Origin: Adineta steineri
Taxonomy: Eukaryota > Rotifera > Eurotatoria > Adinetida > Adinetidae
Length of the DNA: 64,000 bases
Assembly: GCA_905250115.1 (NCBI GenBank)
Contig: CAJNOI010000228.1
Span: 1 to 64,000, forward strand
Direction of reading: 5' to 3'
Of the stretch, positions 38,986 to 50,500 are shown in pieces. Position numbers and translations under genes: made by a program. Within the stretch, counting starts at the first letter, position 1, and every line of letters starts with the position of its first letter. The notes beneath the pieces were generated by a model. The model saw only the letters and a list, made by a program, of their open reading frames with translations, was not told the origin of the DNA and ran no database searches.

Positions 38986-40098
38986 ATGGCTTTTAACTGT
39001 GATCTTTCTGTCAATGCACATCTTGTAGATGTTGGCGAAGAACGTTCGAAAACATTGACACCCTTGTCAACAGCCACGGCTAACAATCAACAGTTATTTG
39101 AACCACCTTTCGATATGAGCAGTCATCTGCAAATAGCAAGCAGCCAAGGCAAACAGGCAACGCCGATAGAAGCTGGTAAGAAAACTTGATTCATTTATCG
39201 ATTGTACCATATCTGTATGTTTTGATGGCAACTAAATAAGATATTCACCTGAGAGACATCACAAAATACGGAGTTACTGAAATCAATGAAAAGATCCTCG
39301 AGGGCTTTTCGAATATTCCCCAAAACTACTGAGGGTGTGGGTGTGGCTATGAGTGCTAAATCCACTACGCACCTGCACCCACATCCTTGAATGAATCTGA
39401 AACAGAAACTTTTTTCTTCTCTTGTAGAATTAAATAAATATCAAAATATACAACTTCAGCAAAACATCGCACAATATCAACTTCTCTGTGAGATATCCTT
39501 GTCTAAACAACAATTGACCGATAGTGATATGGAAATTGTAGTTAAAGAGGCCATCATAAAAAAAGAGTGTACAAAGCTCTTCCTAGCGATGAACAAAATC
39601 ACATCAATCGGTGTCTCGACTATCGCTTCATCATTGTACACCAATATTACATTGGCTGAGTTATATCTAGGACATAATCGCGTATCTGACACTGGTGTTG
39701 ATTCTCTTGCAAAAGCACTGGCGTTTAACAATAATACTCTCAAGGGACTTGATCTTGGAGAGAATAGTATAACAGACTTGGGTGCAGAATATCTAGTTGA
39801 AATTCTCAAGACAAACAGAACATTGACTTATTTATGGTTACGTAAGAATAAAATAAGCGATCGAGGTGTTGAACTATTGGCCAATGTACTCAAAAATCAC
39901 AATACAAGTCTTGGATGGTTATTTCTCTGCGAAAATAAATTAGTAACTGACTCCTGTGTTGATTCTCTTTGCAGCATGATCAAACACAGCCGATCATTGA
40001 AGGGACTCGGGATGATTGACTGCAGTCTATCCGAAATGGGCAAAGAAAGACTTCAAAAAGCAATACAATCAAATACAGACTTTGCTCTGTTTGTGTAA
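38986..40098 (+). CDS. Leucine-rich-repeat protein of the NLR/RNH type, 286 aa
   Basis: Two exons (38986-39175, 39428-40098) join in frame. After a polar N-terminal region of about 65 residues and a short helical segment come five or six ribonuclease-inhibitor-type LRR units of about 28 residues. Examples are TLAELYLGHNRVSDTGVDSL, LKGLDLGENSITDLGAEYL and LTYLWLRKNKISDRGVELL. Such repeats usually mediate protein-protein contacts and are found in NLRC3-like proteins, but no NACHT or other effector domain is present. No signal peptide or membrane helix. The 252-nt intron holds telomere-like hairpin copy C. Start chosen as the first Met of exon 1; upstream exons cannot be excluded. Confidence 0.7.
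39331..39390. repeat. Telomere-like hairpin repeat, copy C (in an intron)
   Basis: GAGGGTGTGGGTGTGG pairs with CACCTGCACCCACATCCTT across about 28 bases. It lies near the 3' end of the LRR gene intron, just upstream of the acceptor tract. Confidence 0.7.
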
Positions 40099-40858
40099 TA
40101 CATTCATTGACTAATAAACAAACGTTTCAGAGGAATACAATGAGAAAAAAATCTGTAGTCTTCATTTTTCTTATCTTTTTTCACAGAGAAATGTATTACG
40201 AAACAGCGAGAAGAACAGGATTGAAGCGGTACACAATCAAGGTTACATGAAAAAGCGAACTGTCTTATGTGTAGCAGTAGTGACACGGTTAGACCTTACC
40301 TAAAGATCTTTTGTCAGCTTGGTATTTCTTTACTATTGATATAAATTGAATACAGTTAATTACGGTTGATAGCTGAAATATCACTCTTTGCATATGTCTT
40401 TTCAATGCGTGTCCATCTTTAAATATGGCAAAAATTAAAAATAATGAAGATAAGACTGAAACTTATGAAACACTCTCGACAATAACTCCCTTCCGCATTC
40501 ACTTGTGTCTGAACAGAAAAAAAATGTCAGAAAAGTCTTTTGTAAGTTTCTCTTTTTTAATTACTAACAATATAAAATATTTTCAAGAAACTGCGGTGTT
40601 TTGAGGGCTTTAAGAGAATTTTTCAGGATTAAAATGTAAGTAAACCATTTTAGTAACAGGCTTCGTTATTTTTCAGCGAAGAACTTGAAAATTAACCATA
40701 TTTCGGATTCAAGATGCCAGTTACACTTACAATTTTTTAATTAAATGAGCAGTTAAGGAGAATTTCTATTATTTTCAAGACAACATTTTCTCAGAAGGAA
40801 CCTTCTTACACAGAGAAGCTTTTACTATAGAGATAATAGTTTATGTAGCATCGAATCG

Positions 40859-40925
40859 TGAGGGTGTGGGTGGCTGTGACTATTCACCTCATCCCTCATT
40901 TAAATCCACACCCAACCCCTTAAAT
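40859..40925. repeat. Telomere-like hairpin repeat, copy D
   Basis: GAGGGTGTGGGTGGCTGTG on the left and CCACACCCAACCCCTTA on the right, with an inner CACCTCATCCCTC. It is longer and more diverged than copies B and C and lies about 760 bases downstream of the LRR gene. Confidence 0.6.
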
Positions 40926-41876
40926 AGTTATAAAAGGATCTTTTTCAATGCATATTTTTCTCTTTTTTAATTATATGGACAAAAATAAATAAAATATATG
41001 TATGCAAATATTTGAAAAAGGTTGAAATATTTGTATACTGTTAGTTCTGGTGATCGAACGTCTTGTCGATAATTATCCGATCACTTGTTCTTGCAGTTGA
41101 TAATGTTTAAAGAGTTCTAATAATTGAAATTTGTTGATTAAAACGTTCTTTTTGATAAAACAAGTGGTGCTGTTTGCTGAAACAGATAGATAATCATCGT
41201 GATTGTAGGTCACCTGGATGTACTTGTAATATTGAGCAAAATCAATATGATAAAGAAATTTCTATTCGATGTTTTATACAAAAAAAATAGCTTTTATCAT
41301 AAATTAAATATTCAGCGCTCTGCTTAAATTTTATTTTGATTTTAAACACTAACTTGCTGTTAGATTTATACTTGTTTATAGACGAGGCATCTTTTTGTTC
41401 AAATAGAACTTGAGAATATTTAAAACAGACAGTTTTTAATGTTTCTATTTAAATTTATCATTGTGATAAACCTGATTTCAAATTTATTCAACAGTTAGGT
41501 TCAACCAATCAAAAAAAAAAAATAAAATTCAAATTGTTTGAAAATTGAAAATTAATTCTATTAATTATTCTCAAAGACTAAATGTGTCAGATAGAATCAT
41601 GAAATGTTCATTAAGTTCAACATAGCAAGCGTTTTGAAAATTATACTCCCTTTGTTACAAGGCCCTTTTCTTCTGATAGATGAGTCAATAGATTATTTAT
41701 TTAATAATCTTATTTCTTAACTACTTTTATTAGAAAAAGAAGAAGGTATTTATACCATCGTTAATGTCTAGGCACACACACAAACACACGCGGAAGACAT
41801 ATGGAAAAAGGAGAGAACAAAGGGAGAAGAAGAGTGATCATGCATATCCCTCTTACTTCATACCCAAAGCGGACGA

Positions 41877-42018
41877 GAAGATGATGTAATCATCTTCTTG
41901 TAAGAAGTAAAAAGAAAAGAAAGAAAGAAAAGAAAACAAACGAAAGAAGATGAAGTAATTTATCTTCTTGTGAAAGTAAAGTGAAACATAGAGAGAAGAT
42001 GAGAAATTCATCTTCTCA
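41877..42018. repeat. Three tandem GAAGATGA / TCATCTTC palindromes
   Basis: Three imperfect palindromes of about 21-26 bases each consist of GAAGATGA, a few bases, then its reverse complement (41877-41897, 41945-41969, 41993-42018). They are separated by purine-rich sequence. Each could form a short hairpin. No surrounding coding sequence. Confidence 0.6.
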
Positions 42019-42133
42019 TTCAACAAGAAGGAAAGCCTGGACGAACCAGTTGGTCGTCATGTGAAGAGAGGAGAGAGAGAGAAAACACATGATATACACA
42101 CGCACGCACATACACCGAAAAGAAGAAGAACCA

Positions 42134-42157
42134 AATATATATATATATATATATATA
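42134..42157. repeat. (AT)n microsatellite
   Basis: Pure AT dinucleotide run. Confidence 0.9.
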
Positions 42158-42497
42158 GTAATAAGTATTACTATTGTTAGAATGCTCTCTAACACCATTT
42201 TACAATCTTTTATTTATTTTTTTATTCATCATCATCAGTGAACAAAAAAAAGAAACTGGTAATGCTTGTTGCGAGATACAAAAAGACAACAGGTATTGCT
42301 TGTTTTGCATCAATCGTTGAGTATTAGACAATCCCAGATCGAAAGATCCGGCCCGGAAACGGTCGGTTCTAGACAATTCCGATGAACGAATTCCTGACAT
42401 TTCCATGCTAGTTTCGACCAGAAGCGGTAGTTTGGCCGCAGGTTTCACTCGGAAATTCATGAAATACTGCTTCCAAAATCATCGTCCTGGGTAGTTC

Positions 42498-43043
42498 TTA
42501 ATCCTAAAATACGAGAAATTTACGATTTAATATATCCGAATTGCTATTCAATATACTTACTTGAAATATTGCGTCAATCATAGTATTGATTAAATCAAAT
42601 TTTACATCTGGAGTTACATGATCGGTAAGTGTTGCTGATGCGACAGTATCTTCTAAGCTCTTTAATAGAAAACAAAATTTTATCTCACCGTATATTAATT
42701 TAACAAGGATTAACAATCTTTCGAACAGTTGCGGGTAGAGTATCTACGCTTAATGGTGCAGTTGCCTTGATAACACAAACCCGAAAAATCATTTTAACAC
42801 GACTAACGTCGTATAAATCCTAAAAAAAAGCAAAATGAATTATGAGATATTTTTATGAAAAAAAATTTATAGTAGTTCCGTTATTGCCACTTGAGTCGTG
42901 TTCTTATTCAACAAAACACGAACAAGAAACGGGCGATATAACGGAAAAAGAAATTTATTATAACATACCATAAATTTGACTTTTGCCTGTAACCAATCAA
43001 TATAACGACAAATAGAAACAAACGTGCGGGTGCGGGTCAATAA
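42498..43043 (-). CDS. Possible exons of an unrecognised gene or gene remnant
   Basis: Four minus-strand segments join with phase-0 junctions and reasonable splice signals: 42969-43043 (25 codons, contains CRYIDWLQAKVKF), 42715-42819 (35 codons, contains RVKMIFRVCVIKATAPL), 42561-42659 (33 codons) and a final Asp plus stop at 42498-42503. The chance that all keep frame is modest, so this may be real. However, no start codon or family could be identified and the chain may continue upstream or be a decayed fragment. The first segment weakly resembles the C-terminal helix of trypsin-like proteases, which I do not rely on. Confidence 0.3.
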
Positions 43044-43465
43044 CTACATTTTTTTCACATACCAAGATAATGTGTAATGATGCAAGCGCAATCACTATCT
43101 AATATATAGCTATAAATACCCAGATCGAGCGTTTCGGAATTCTTCTAAGTACAATGTGTGGTACATATATCTTCGATTAGATGTTCTAAAGTAGTAAAAT
43201 AAAGCAACATACTTAAAAATAAATAACAATCTTAGATTAAATTAAGTACTTACTGTTCGATAAATGCATCAATTTAGAGCATCTAGAATAAAATAAAATA
43301 ATCTAAAATAAAACTCTATAATATAAAATAGTTTTTAGTTAAGTAATAAAAATGAGATATTAGTATGAAGTAGAATAATATATCATTAGTAAGGAAGGAT
43401 AAAATAAAAAGTATGGTTAGTTGAAAAAAGAAAAAGTGTTTCTATTGTTCAGTCAAAATTTGATT

Positions 43466-44672
43466 TCAGATGACAGGCTTATCTGTTACTGTCTTCTTTC
43501 GAAATACAACTCGCCAATATTCTGCTCGTCCCTGTTTCATATTATCATAAAACTGAGTGCCAGGTAATCCAGCCAATAGACGACAATATTCTTGATCTGC
43601 AGATCGAATATAACGCTCAATAAAGTTAGCACGTGAGTTACTCTGAATATCAAGTGCATGAAGAACATTTCTTGTAATATTGACCTTCTCTTTAATAATA
43701 AATGTATTATTTGCTGTTAAATAATCAATCAATACACTTGAACCATCTACATTACACAAGCCACACCAGAGAAAATATCCACTAGGAGTAAGCACACGAG
43801 TAGCTTCGTCAATGAATTGCTTCATGGCTACTATTTCATCAAAAACGTTTATTGTTTCAATCGAGAGAACAACATCCAGAGACTCATTCTGAAATGGTAA
43901 ATGGGTTTTTGGATCAGCTATTATAAATGAGAGTCGAAGAATTTTCGAATAAAGTTGTTCACACAGGTTAATAACATCTTGAGAAGGATCTATTCCAACA
44001 TAAGAGCGAGGAGCATATGTACGAACACACCAGGCAGCACCAACACCTCTACCACAACTCACTTCGAGTATATTTTGATCTGTAAGTGCTACATTAGCAA
44101 GAACCTAAAATGAAAAAAACAAAATATTCTAATGGTGATTGCTGCTACATTTGTCACTCATCACTTCATTCATTGCTCACTTTTTTTCAAAAATGCGCAA
44201 GTAGATTAAGACGGAACTAGTTCATTTTTAGTTATTCGTCTTAACGAGTTATGAATGAAAACTTCGAAGACATCATAACAATTCTTTGGTTTCGATCAAT
44301 TCATTATCTGTCACTTATCGAATATTTATGATAAAGTAACTAAAACTATGGTATGAGTAAGATTCTTATCAATTAATTCAAGCATCAAAAGTTACTCTAT
44401 AATACTATATCAGAAATATTTCAATTTAAATGTATTTGATTCTTTCATTCGTCTTCGCTTACTTGTTGATAGAGTTTCTTCGAATAGTAACCAGTGTTGT
44501 CATCAATATGCTCATTCAAATCTGCATAACCCCAGTTCATAAATTGTAGTTCATTGATATTCTTATAGACATTTGAAATTTGTTCATACCACAAAGACAA
44601 TCGATCAAAATTCTCAGATTCCTGTTGACATTTGACGACATCATCACAAATAGGTACAGATCGAGATAACAT
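43466..44672 (-). CDS. SAM-dependent methyltransferase next to the NRPS, 282 aa
   Basis: Class I methyltransferase that would move a methyl group from S-adenosylmethionine to a small molecule. Exons 44463-44672 and 43466-44104 (849 nt) join in phase 0. Motif I is ILEVSCGRGVGAAW; the acidic residue ending strand 2 is in YVGIDPSQ; motif IV-like LPFQNESLDVVLSIE and the post-motif ATRVLTPSGYFLWCG follow. The arrangement resembles the mycobacterial phthiotriol/phenolphthiotriol dimycocerosate methyltransferase group and related natural-product enzymes. The start Met at 44672 is the first within the conserved region; a preceding acceptor (TTCTAG) leaves open an extra 5' exon. It lies 830 bases downstream of the NRPS stop on the same strand, so it is a candidate tailoring enzyme for the NRPS product. 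Confidence 0.75.
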
Positions 44673-45503
44673 TGGTTTTGCTACATAAGATTCTAGAAGA
44701 AAGGAATACAATACAATAAAATGATGAATATATATTATATGGTATGATCATCAGGACAATAGTTTAACTTTGAATGATATTTTTTTTCAAAAAATCAAAA
44801 AAGATGTAAAGAAACGAAAATGTATGATATTCTTTTTCAATGCTAGAAAAATACGGCAAATTTACAATCTTATGAAATCGTATGATATGTAAATTCAAGA
44901 CTTTTGGATTCTATTGGAATACTGTTCAGTGTAGTCAAACTCTATAATAACGGAAATATATATTATTAATCGGTTAAATGTTGCCAAGAAATCAAACAAA
45001 ACTGTATTCATTGATATAAAATGCTAACCTATAACTGATTGATCCCATAGGATGAAATTTTAATAAATATTTTAGAGTGAAATCTAACAAAAAAATACAT
45101 TAAAAGTTGATATGTATTAGCGACACAGAGCAAAAGACGTTAAAAGTATATCGAATACGTTAAATATATCGTGCATAATGATCAGTAGAAAAGTCAATGA
45201 GAGGAAAATCTATTTTATATGATATATTATATCGATCAAATAATATTCTTCGTCTCTTGTCATCAATAATAGAAAATGATTTCTTCATTCAGGCTTTTTC
45301 TTTTCATTCTGAGATGAAGAATAAATCATATGAGTATATATCATTACAATGCATTTATAAAACAATAATGAATACTTCAAGAAAATCATGCTCTCAATAA
45401 TGCAGATAAAGAAATATCCTTAAATCTTCATGAATAAAATGAAATTTAGGGAATATTATCTAACATCTTAATAGTATTATAATGCAAGCGTGTGTAGTTC
45501 GAT
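44673..45503. other. Spacer between NRPS and methyltransferase, no gene seen
   Basis: AT-rich sequence between the NRPS stop (45504) and the methyltransferase start. It should hold the NRPS 3' untranslated region and the methyltransferase promoter. A short plus-strand frame at 45197-45400 shows no features. Confidence 0.5.
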
Positions 45504-47535
45504 CTATCTAAATGACCTACGTGCAGGAAGTCCTTTCCATTGTGTGTTTGGTTGCAATATATCATTTTTCATTACGAGTGTAAACGGGTAAAGCCGATTG
45601 TTACCCATTAATTTACAACCTGGCATTACAATTGACCCACTCATAAGTGTACACGAGTTACCTACTGTAACAGGAACTAGTTTCAAAATACGATGTTCGA
45701 AAGTGTGACACTGAAATAATTGTAAAGAACAATAGTGTTTAAATGAAAAATGACAAAAACGAATATATTACCACAATAATAGCATTGATATTAAGCCGAA
45801 CATGGTCTCCAATGGTTACCAAATTGTAATCAAAAATAGAAGAAACATTAGGTAAGATTACATTGTTGCCGATATTTGCACCATATATTCGAAATAACCG
45901 AATTAGCCATTGTGTATTGCCAAGAAATGGACAGATAAAAATTTCGTGATCTTCTTCTAGTTTTCTTATTATCTGTTTGATTATTTTATTGTCTACATAT
46001 GAATGCCACCGATTTAAACTGCAAACAATCATTGTATGAAGGATTAGTCCACCAACAAGCCCACATGACCAATAGATGCCTATGAGAAGACATTTGCTAA
46101 TATAATGAGAAAAACAAGTTTTCCAAAATGGAGTAGTTTGAATTTGATCTTTCATCGTTTGTCTAATAGGCATTTGAAATGGCATAGCACGAGCTGGAAC
46201 ACCAATGAAAACATCTCCATTGTTGCTATTTGTTTCTCGAGTGATACGTGTTAAATTGCCAACCATAGTATGAGACGCAAGATGACTACCCGGCAAAATT
46301 GAACATATATTAGCAAGATTTGTATGAGAGCCGAGTGTTATCCTATCTACACGATGATCACCCTCAAGTGTCATCTCAGTAGGAACTAATAAAACGTAAG
46401 CAAAACTAGTGACTCCTCTTTCGAGTTTTAATAAATTTGTTGGATAGGACAAGAAGATGTCTATACTACTGAGTTTGACATCATCTTCGACTTGAGCACC
46501 TAGCCAACGGAGAATAAAAGGATACAGATAATCATGTTCACTTGGTAGGAACCAGGCATAATGAAAACTAGATACAATTAATTGACGAAGCCATACCTTA
46601 TGTAAATATGACCATGATGCAATTGGATATGTCTCACCAGCAGCACAAGAACCAACTATGAATTTCAAGAGAAAAAGAGTGACAAAACAAGCAATAATTG
46701 ACCATAAAGTCCAGCAAAAAGCAATACTAATAGGCAGTGGTATTTGTTCAACTGAATAAACTTTGTAGACAATGGCTAAGAGTGTACAATGAATACAGAT
46801 GAGTGAGATTATTGTAATAACTTGATAGATCTTGTGCCATATTGAGAATGATCTGTTACTATGTGTGATTGAAATATCTGATGAAACCGATTTATGTTCT
46901 TCACCATCGATAATTGTTCGAGATGCGATGAAACCAGTGACTGATGACATAGGCTGAACAATAATATTATCTTGCATATCAACTCCATCAAACAGAATTG
47001 ATCGGGCACTGATTGAACAATAGCTACCAATTTTAATTGAATGTAATGCAAAAGTATCATTATCAGTGTAATATAAGCAGTTTAGAGTCGTTTTATCAGC
47101 AATCCAAGTTTCATCGCCGATATCTAATAACCATGGAGCATCCATAGTTATGGTATAAATATGTGCATTATGACTAACTCGAGCACCACAAAGACGAAGA
47201 TAGTAATTGTACAAAGGTGTACCAAGTATATGTTGTAGCCAAAATCCATTATTATTCCATAATCGATCTGAAAACCACCAACGATAATAGTTCCAAGAGA
47301 AAATATTGTCATCTTTGATGTTTTGTGGTGAAAGTAGACGTGAACAAATGGCATAGAATAAAAGATGACATATTGGTAAGATAGGAAAAAGAAGTGGACA
47401 CCATTGATGAATTATGATGATTGGCAACAACCACTGACAAACAAGAAGCGCAATACCTAAAGATTCGACGACAAATGAAGGTGATAGACGAACATGTGTT
47501 TCATGAATTTCATTGGCTGTGGAAGGTGTCGCTTG
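45504..47535 (-). other. Terminal domain of the NRPS: membrane helices alternating with left-handed beta-helix (Pls/PosA-like)
   Basis: After the last carrier domain, about 650 residues follow with at least six hydrophobic helices (for example SLGIALLVCQWLLPIIII, YQVITIISLICIHCTLLAIV, and a pair at about 46020-46100). They alternate with hexapeptide-type beta-helix segments (IGDETWIADKTTLNCL, IKIGSYCSISARSILFDGV, ITLGSHTNLANICSILPGS, VTVGNSCTLMSGSIVMPG). This matches the terminal domain known from epsilon-poly-L-lysine synthetase and the Pls/PosA NRPS family, which forms membrane-bound tandem acceptor domains in place of a thioesterase. The last exon (45504-45710) supplies the final beta-helix turn. 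The assembly line is therefore probably membrane-bound. The catalytic role is inferred from the family only. Confidence 0.75.
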
Positions 47536-50500
47536 TAGCTCTTCGAGAACTGATAAAGGTTTTATTGCTTGAGCCAGTTGTCGAATAGATGGATTATTAA
47601 ATAAAAGACCAATGTCAACCTTATTAGAGATCTGTTGACGAATCAATGTAAGTGCAAGAATAGCACTCAATGACGTACCACCAAGTTGACCAAAAGAAAT
47701 TTCAACATGAGGGGATTCAATATGGAAAGCTTGGCTAAATATATTTTGTAACTGTTGTTCTAAAGTGGTGCGCGGCACATTATCATCAATATTATCAGCT
47801 GACGATGAAAACTCAGGTGTTGGTAAGGATTTTCGATCTATTTTTCCATTCTGATTCAATGGTAATTTATCAAGTATAATAAATATGGATGGAATCATAT
47901 GTGGTGGAAGATGAGATTGACAATGTTCACGCAATTTCTGTTCATTAACATCAGAACTTTGAACATATGCAACTAAATGATCATCATTCCATTTCACAAC
48001 AACACAATTAGAAATAGATGTAGTGTTAAGTAAACATCGTTCGATTTCACCAAGTTCGATTCGTTGTCCATGAAGTTTGATTTGATGATCTTTTCTTCCT
48101 TGATAATGGAGAAGACCATTGTTATCTATTCTAACAAGATCACCTGTTCGATAAAAGAGTTGATCATCTATTTCAACAAGAGCTTTTGCAGTTAAATCAT
48201 CACGTCCAAAATAACCAGCAAATACACCCACTCCTCCCACTAGCAGCTCACCTTCTTGACCGATGAGAGATGGTTGTAAATATGGACTCATGAATATACA
48301 TCGGTAATTAGAAAGTGGTCTACCAATTGAGACGCTTCGTGTGTCCTCTATTAGGTCTATTCTGTGGAAGGTAGAAACTATAGTTGTTTCAGCTGGACCA
48401 TATAAATTCCACACAATACAGTTGGTTATGCCAATTTTCAGGATCAAGTCGATCAAATGAACAGCAAAAGCTTCACCTAAAATAAAGGTAACGTAGTGTG
48501 ACGAAAGGGCGAGAGTTTCTCGTCACTCACCAATACTACAAAGTGAACGCAGATGTTTTACGGCATTTATGTTCCTGTTTTGCTCAATAAAAACGAAAAA
48601 GCTATGTAGAAAGCTTGGTACAGTATGTAGATATGTGATCTGTTTGTTCTGTAAGGTTTCAGATAAATAGTTGAAATCAATCGTTCCACCTGGATGAAGC
48701 ATAACCAATGCGCCTCCAACCAACAATGTACCAAGTATCTCTTGAACATGAATATCAAATGAACATCGTGTCATTTGTACAACTGTATCATATTTATTGA
48801 ATGTGTTAATATAAGCCAAAGAATGTATACAATCCATAAAGTTCTTATGTCTAACTTGAACCTGAAAAATAGTTTAAGAGTAAATCAAATATCAGAAAAT
48901 CGAATACCGACGTACCGCTTTCGGAGTTCCAGTTGAGCCACTAGTGAAAATAACGTACACTACGTCTTCACCTTCCACTATCACATTTGAAAGACAACTA
49001 TAATTCATGTCACTATCCATATTATTACCATTTAATATCGAATCAATATCCAGTGCAACAATATCATCACTGAATTTGGTCTTTGTGAAATGATGAATAA
49101 GAACAAGACGACTTTGAGTTTGTTGTGTGAGTGCATGCAATCGATGTTGCGGATCTCGTGGTGATAATGGACAATAAACACCACCAGCCATTTCAACTGC
49201 CATTATACCAATAACCTATACAATATCAAAACGTCTATCACGCTAAACGTCAATCTCAGCAAAAATAACTCACCATCGACAAACTTCTTTCAACACATTG
49301 ACATACGACCTGACCTGAAAACACATGATATTCATTAAGAAGAGCTAAAGATAAGACTTGAACATAATATAGAAGTTCACTATATGTCATTGATTGTTCA
49401 TCTAGTTCAACTGCTAGTTTTTGTGGATGTTTCATCACTTGATATACAAATTCATGATGAATACACATGAGAGGAGATGAAAATGATATTTCTGTATCAT
49501 TCAATGATTGCATTAGATATTGTTCATTTGTTAATGTTAATGATAGTTCATAGATAGGTTTGTTTATTTGATTGTCAACAATAGATGTAGATAATTGATT
49601 TAAGATGGAATGAAATCGGTGTGAAATCTTCTCCACTGTGTCTCTATTGAACAAGTCGAGTGATGCAATGATTGTGCATGACAGTTGATTCATGTTCATA
49701 TCATGATGAAATGAAAGAGAGAAGTCCGATACACTTAGTATTTCATCTTCATTATCGTTAAATGAGAAAGATGCTGGAACAAGTTGAGAATCACCAAGTA
49801 TTATTGCATTGTTGTCATTATTACTCTTGTTTGATATAAATTCCAGGGATGTATCCAGAAATGCATGTTTTGAAATATGTGGATGTTGAGTGAGAATATG
49901 TTGAAGTGGAAAATATGAATATTTCATACTGTTTGTTGTTATCTCTTGAACATGTTCGAGTAAATGATGAAAACACCAATGTGGATCTATTTGACATCGT
50001 AATGGAATGATATTTTCAAACAATCCAATTATAGATTTTAGTTCATCTCTATAACGATTGTCGATATTCATTGCAATACATAAATCTTTTTCACCATTTG
50101 TTAATTTAAATAAGAAGATAAAGTACGTAGCAAGTGCTAGATGTTCATGTTTGATATTGTTTGATGATGCATACATAAGAAAATGATGAGAAAGATCTTG
50201 ACCAAAATCGAAAGAGATAGATGTTGTCCGACCAGTTCGATGTTCATTCATAAGACGATACCGATCAAATCGTAATGATAATGGTTGATCGAGTTTACAA
50301 TCATGAAGAGCATCAAGCCAAAACATACTTGCACCAGTCATTGGCATTTGTTGTTCAAGAACAGCATCTACATAGTTAAAGAAAACAATGTATTAAGCAA
50401 AAGATAAGAACTAATTATATTTACAGTCGAGGTAACGAAGATTGGTGTTGTCATCGTATAGTAATTGACCTGTTGTGTATGCTTGATTGAGATCATGAAG

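Larger units (their letters stand above)
40099..42497. other. Gene-poor region with repeats
   Basis: No gene is supported. It contains hairpin copy D, three tandem palindromes at 41877-42018 and an AT microsatellite at 42134-42157. The stretch 42290-42460 is more GC-rich and has an open minus-strand frame of 86 codons without recognisable domains; it could be a transposon remnant. Confidence 0.45.

Noticed and set aside
42969..43043. Trypsin-like protease C-terminus (CRYIDWLQ)
   Set aside because: Only a few residues match, no catalytic Ser region is found upstream, and the segment splices in frame to unrelated sequence.
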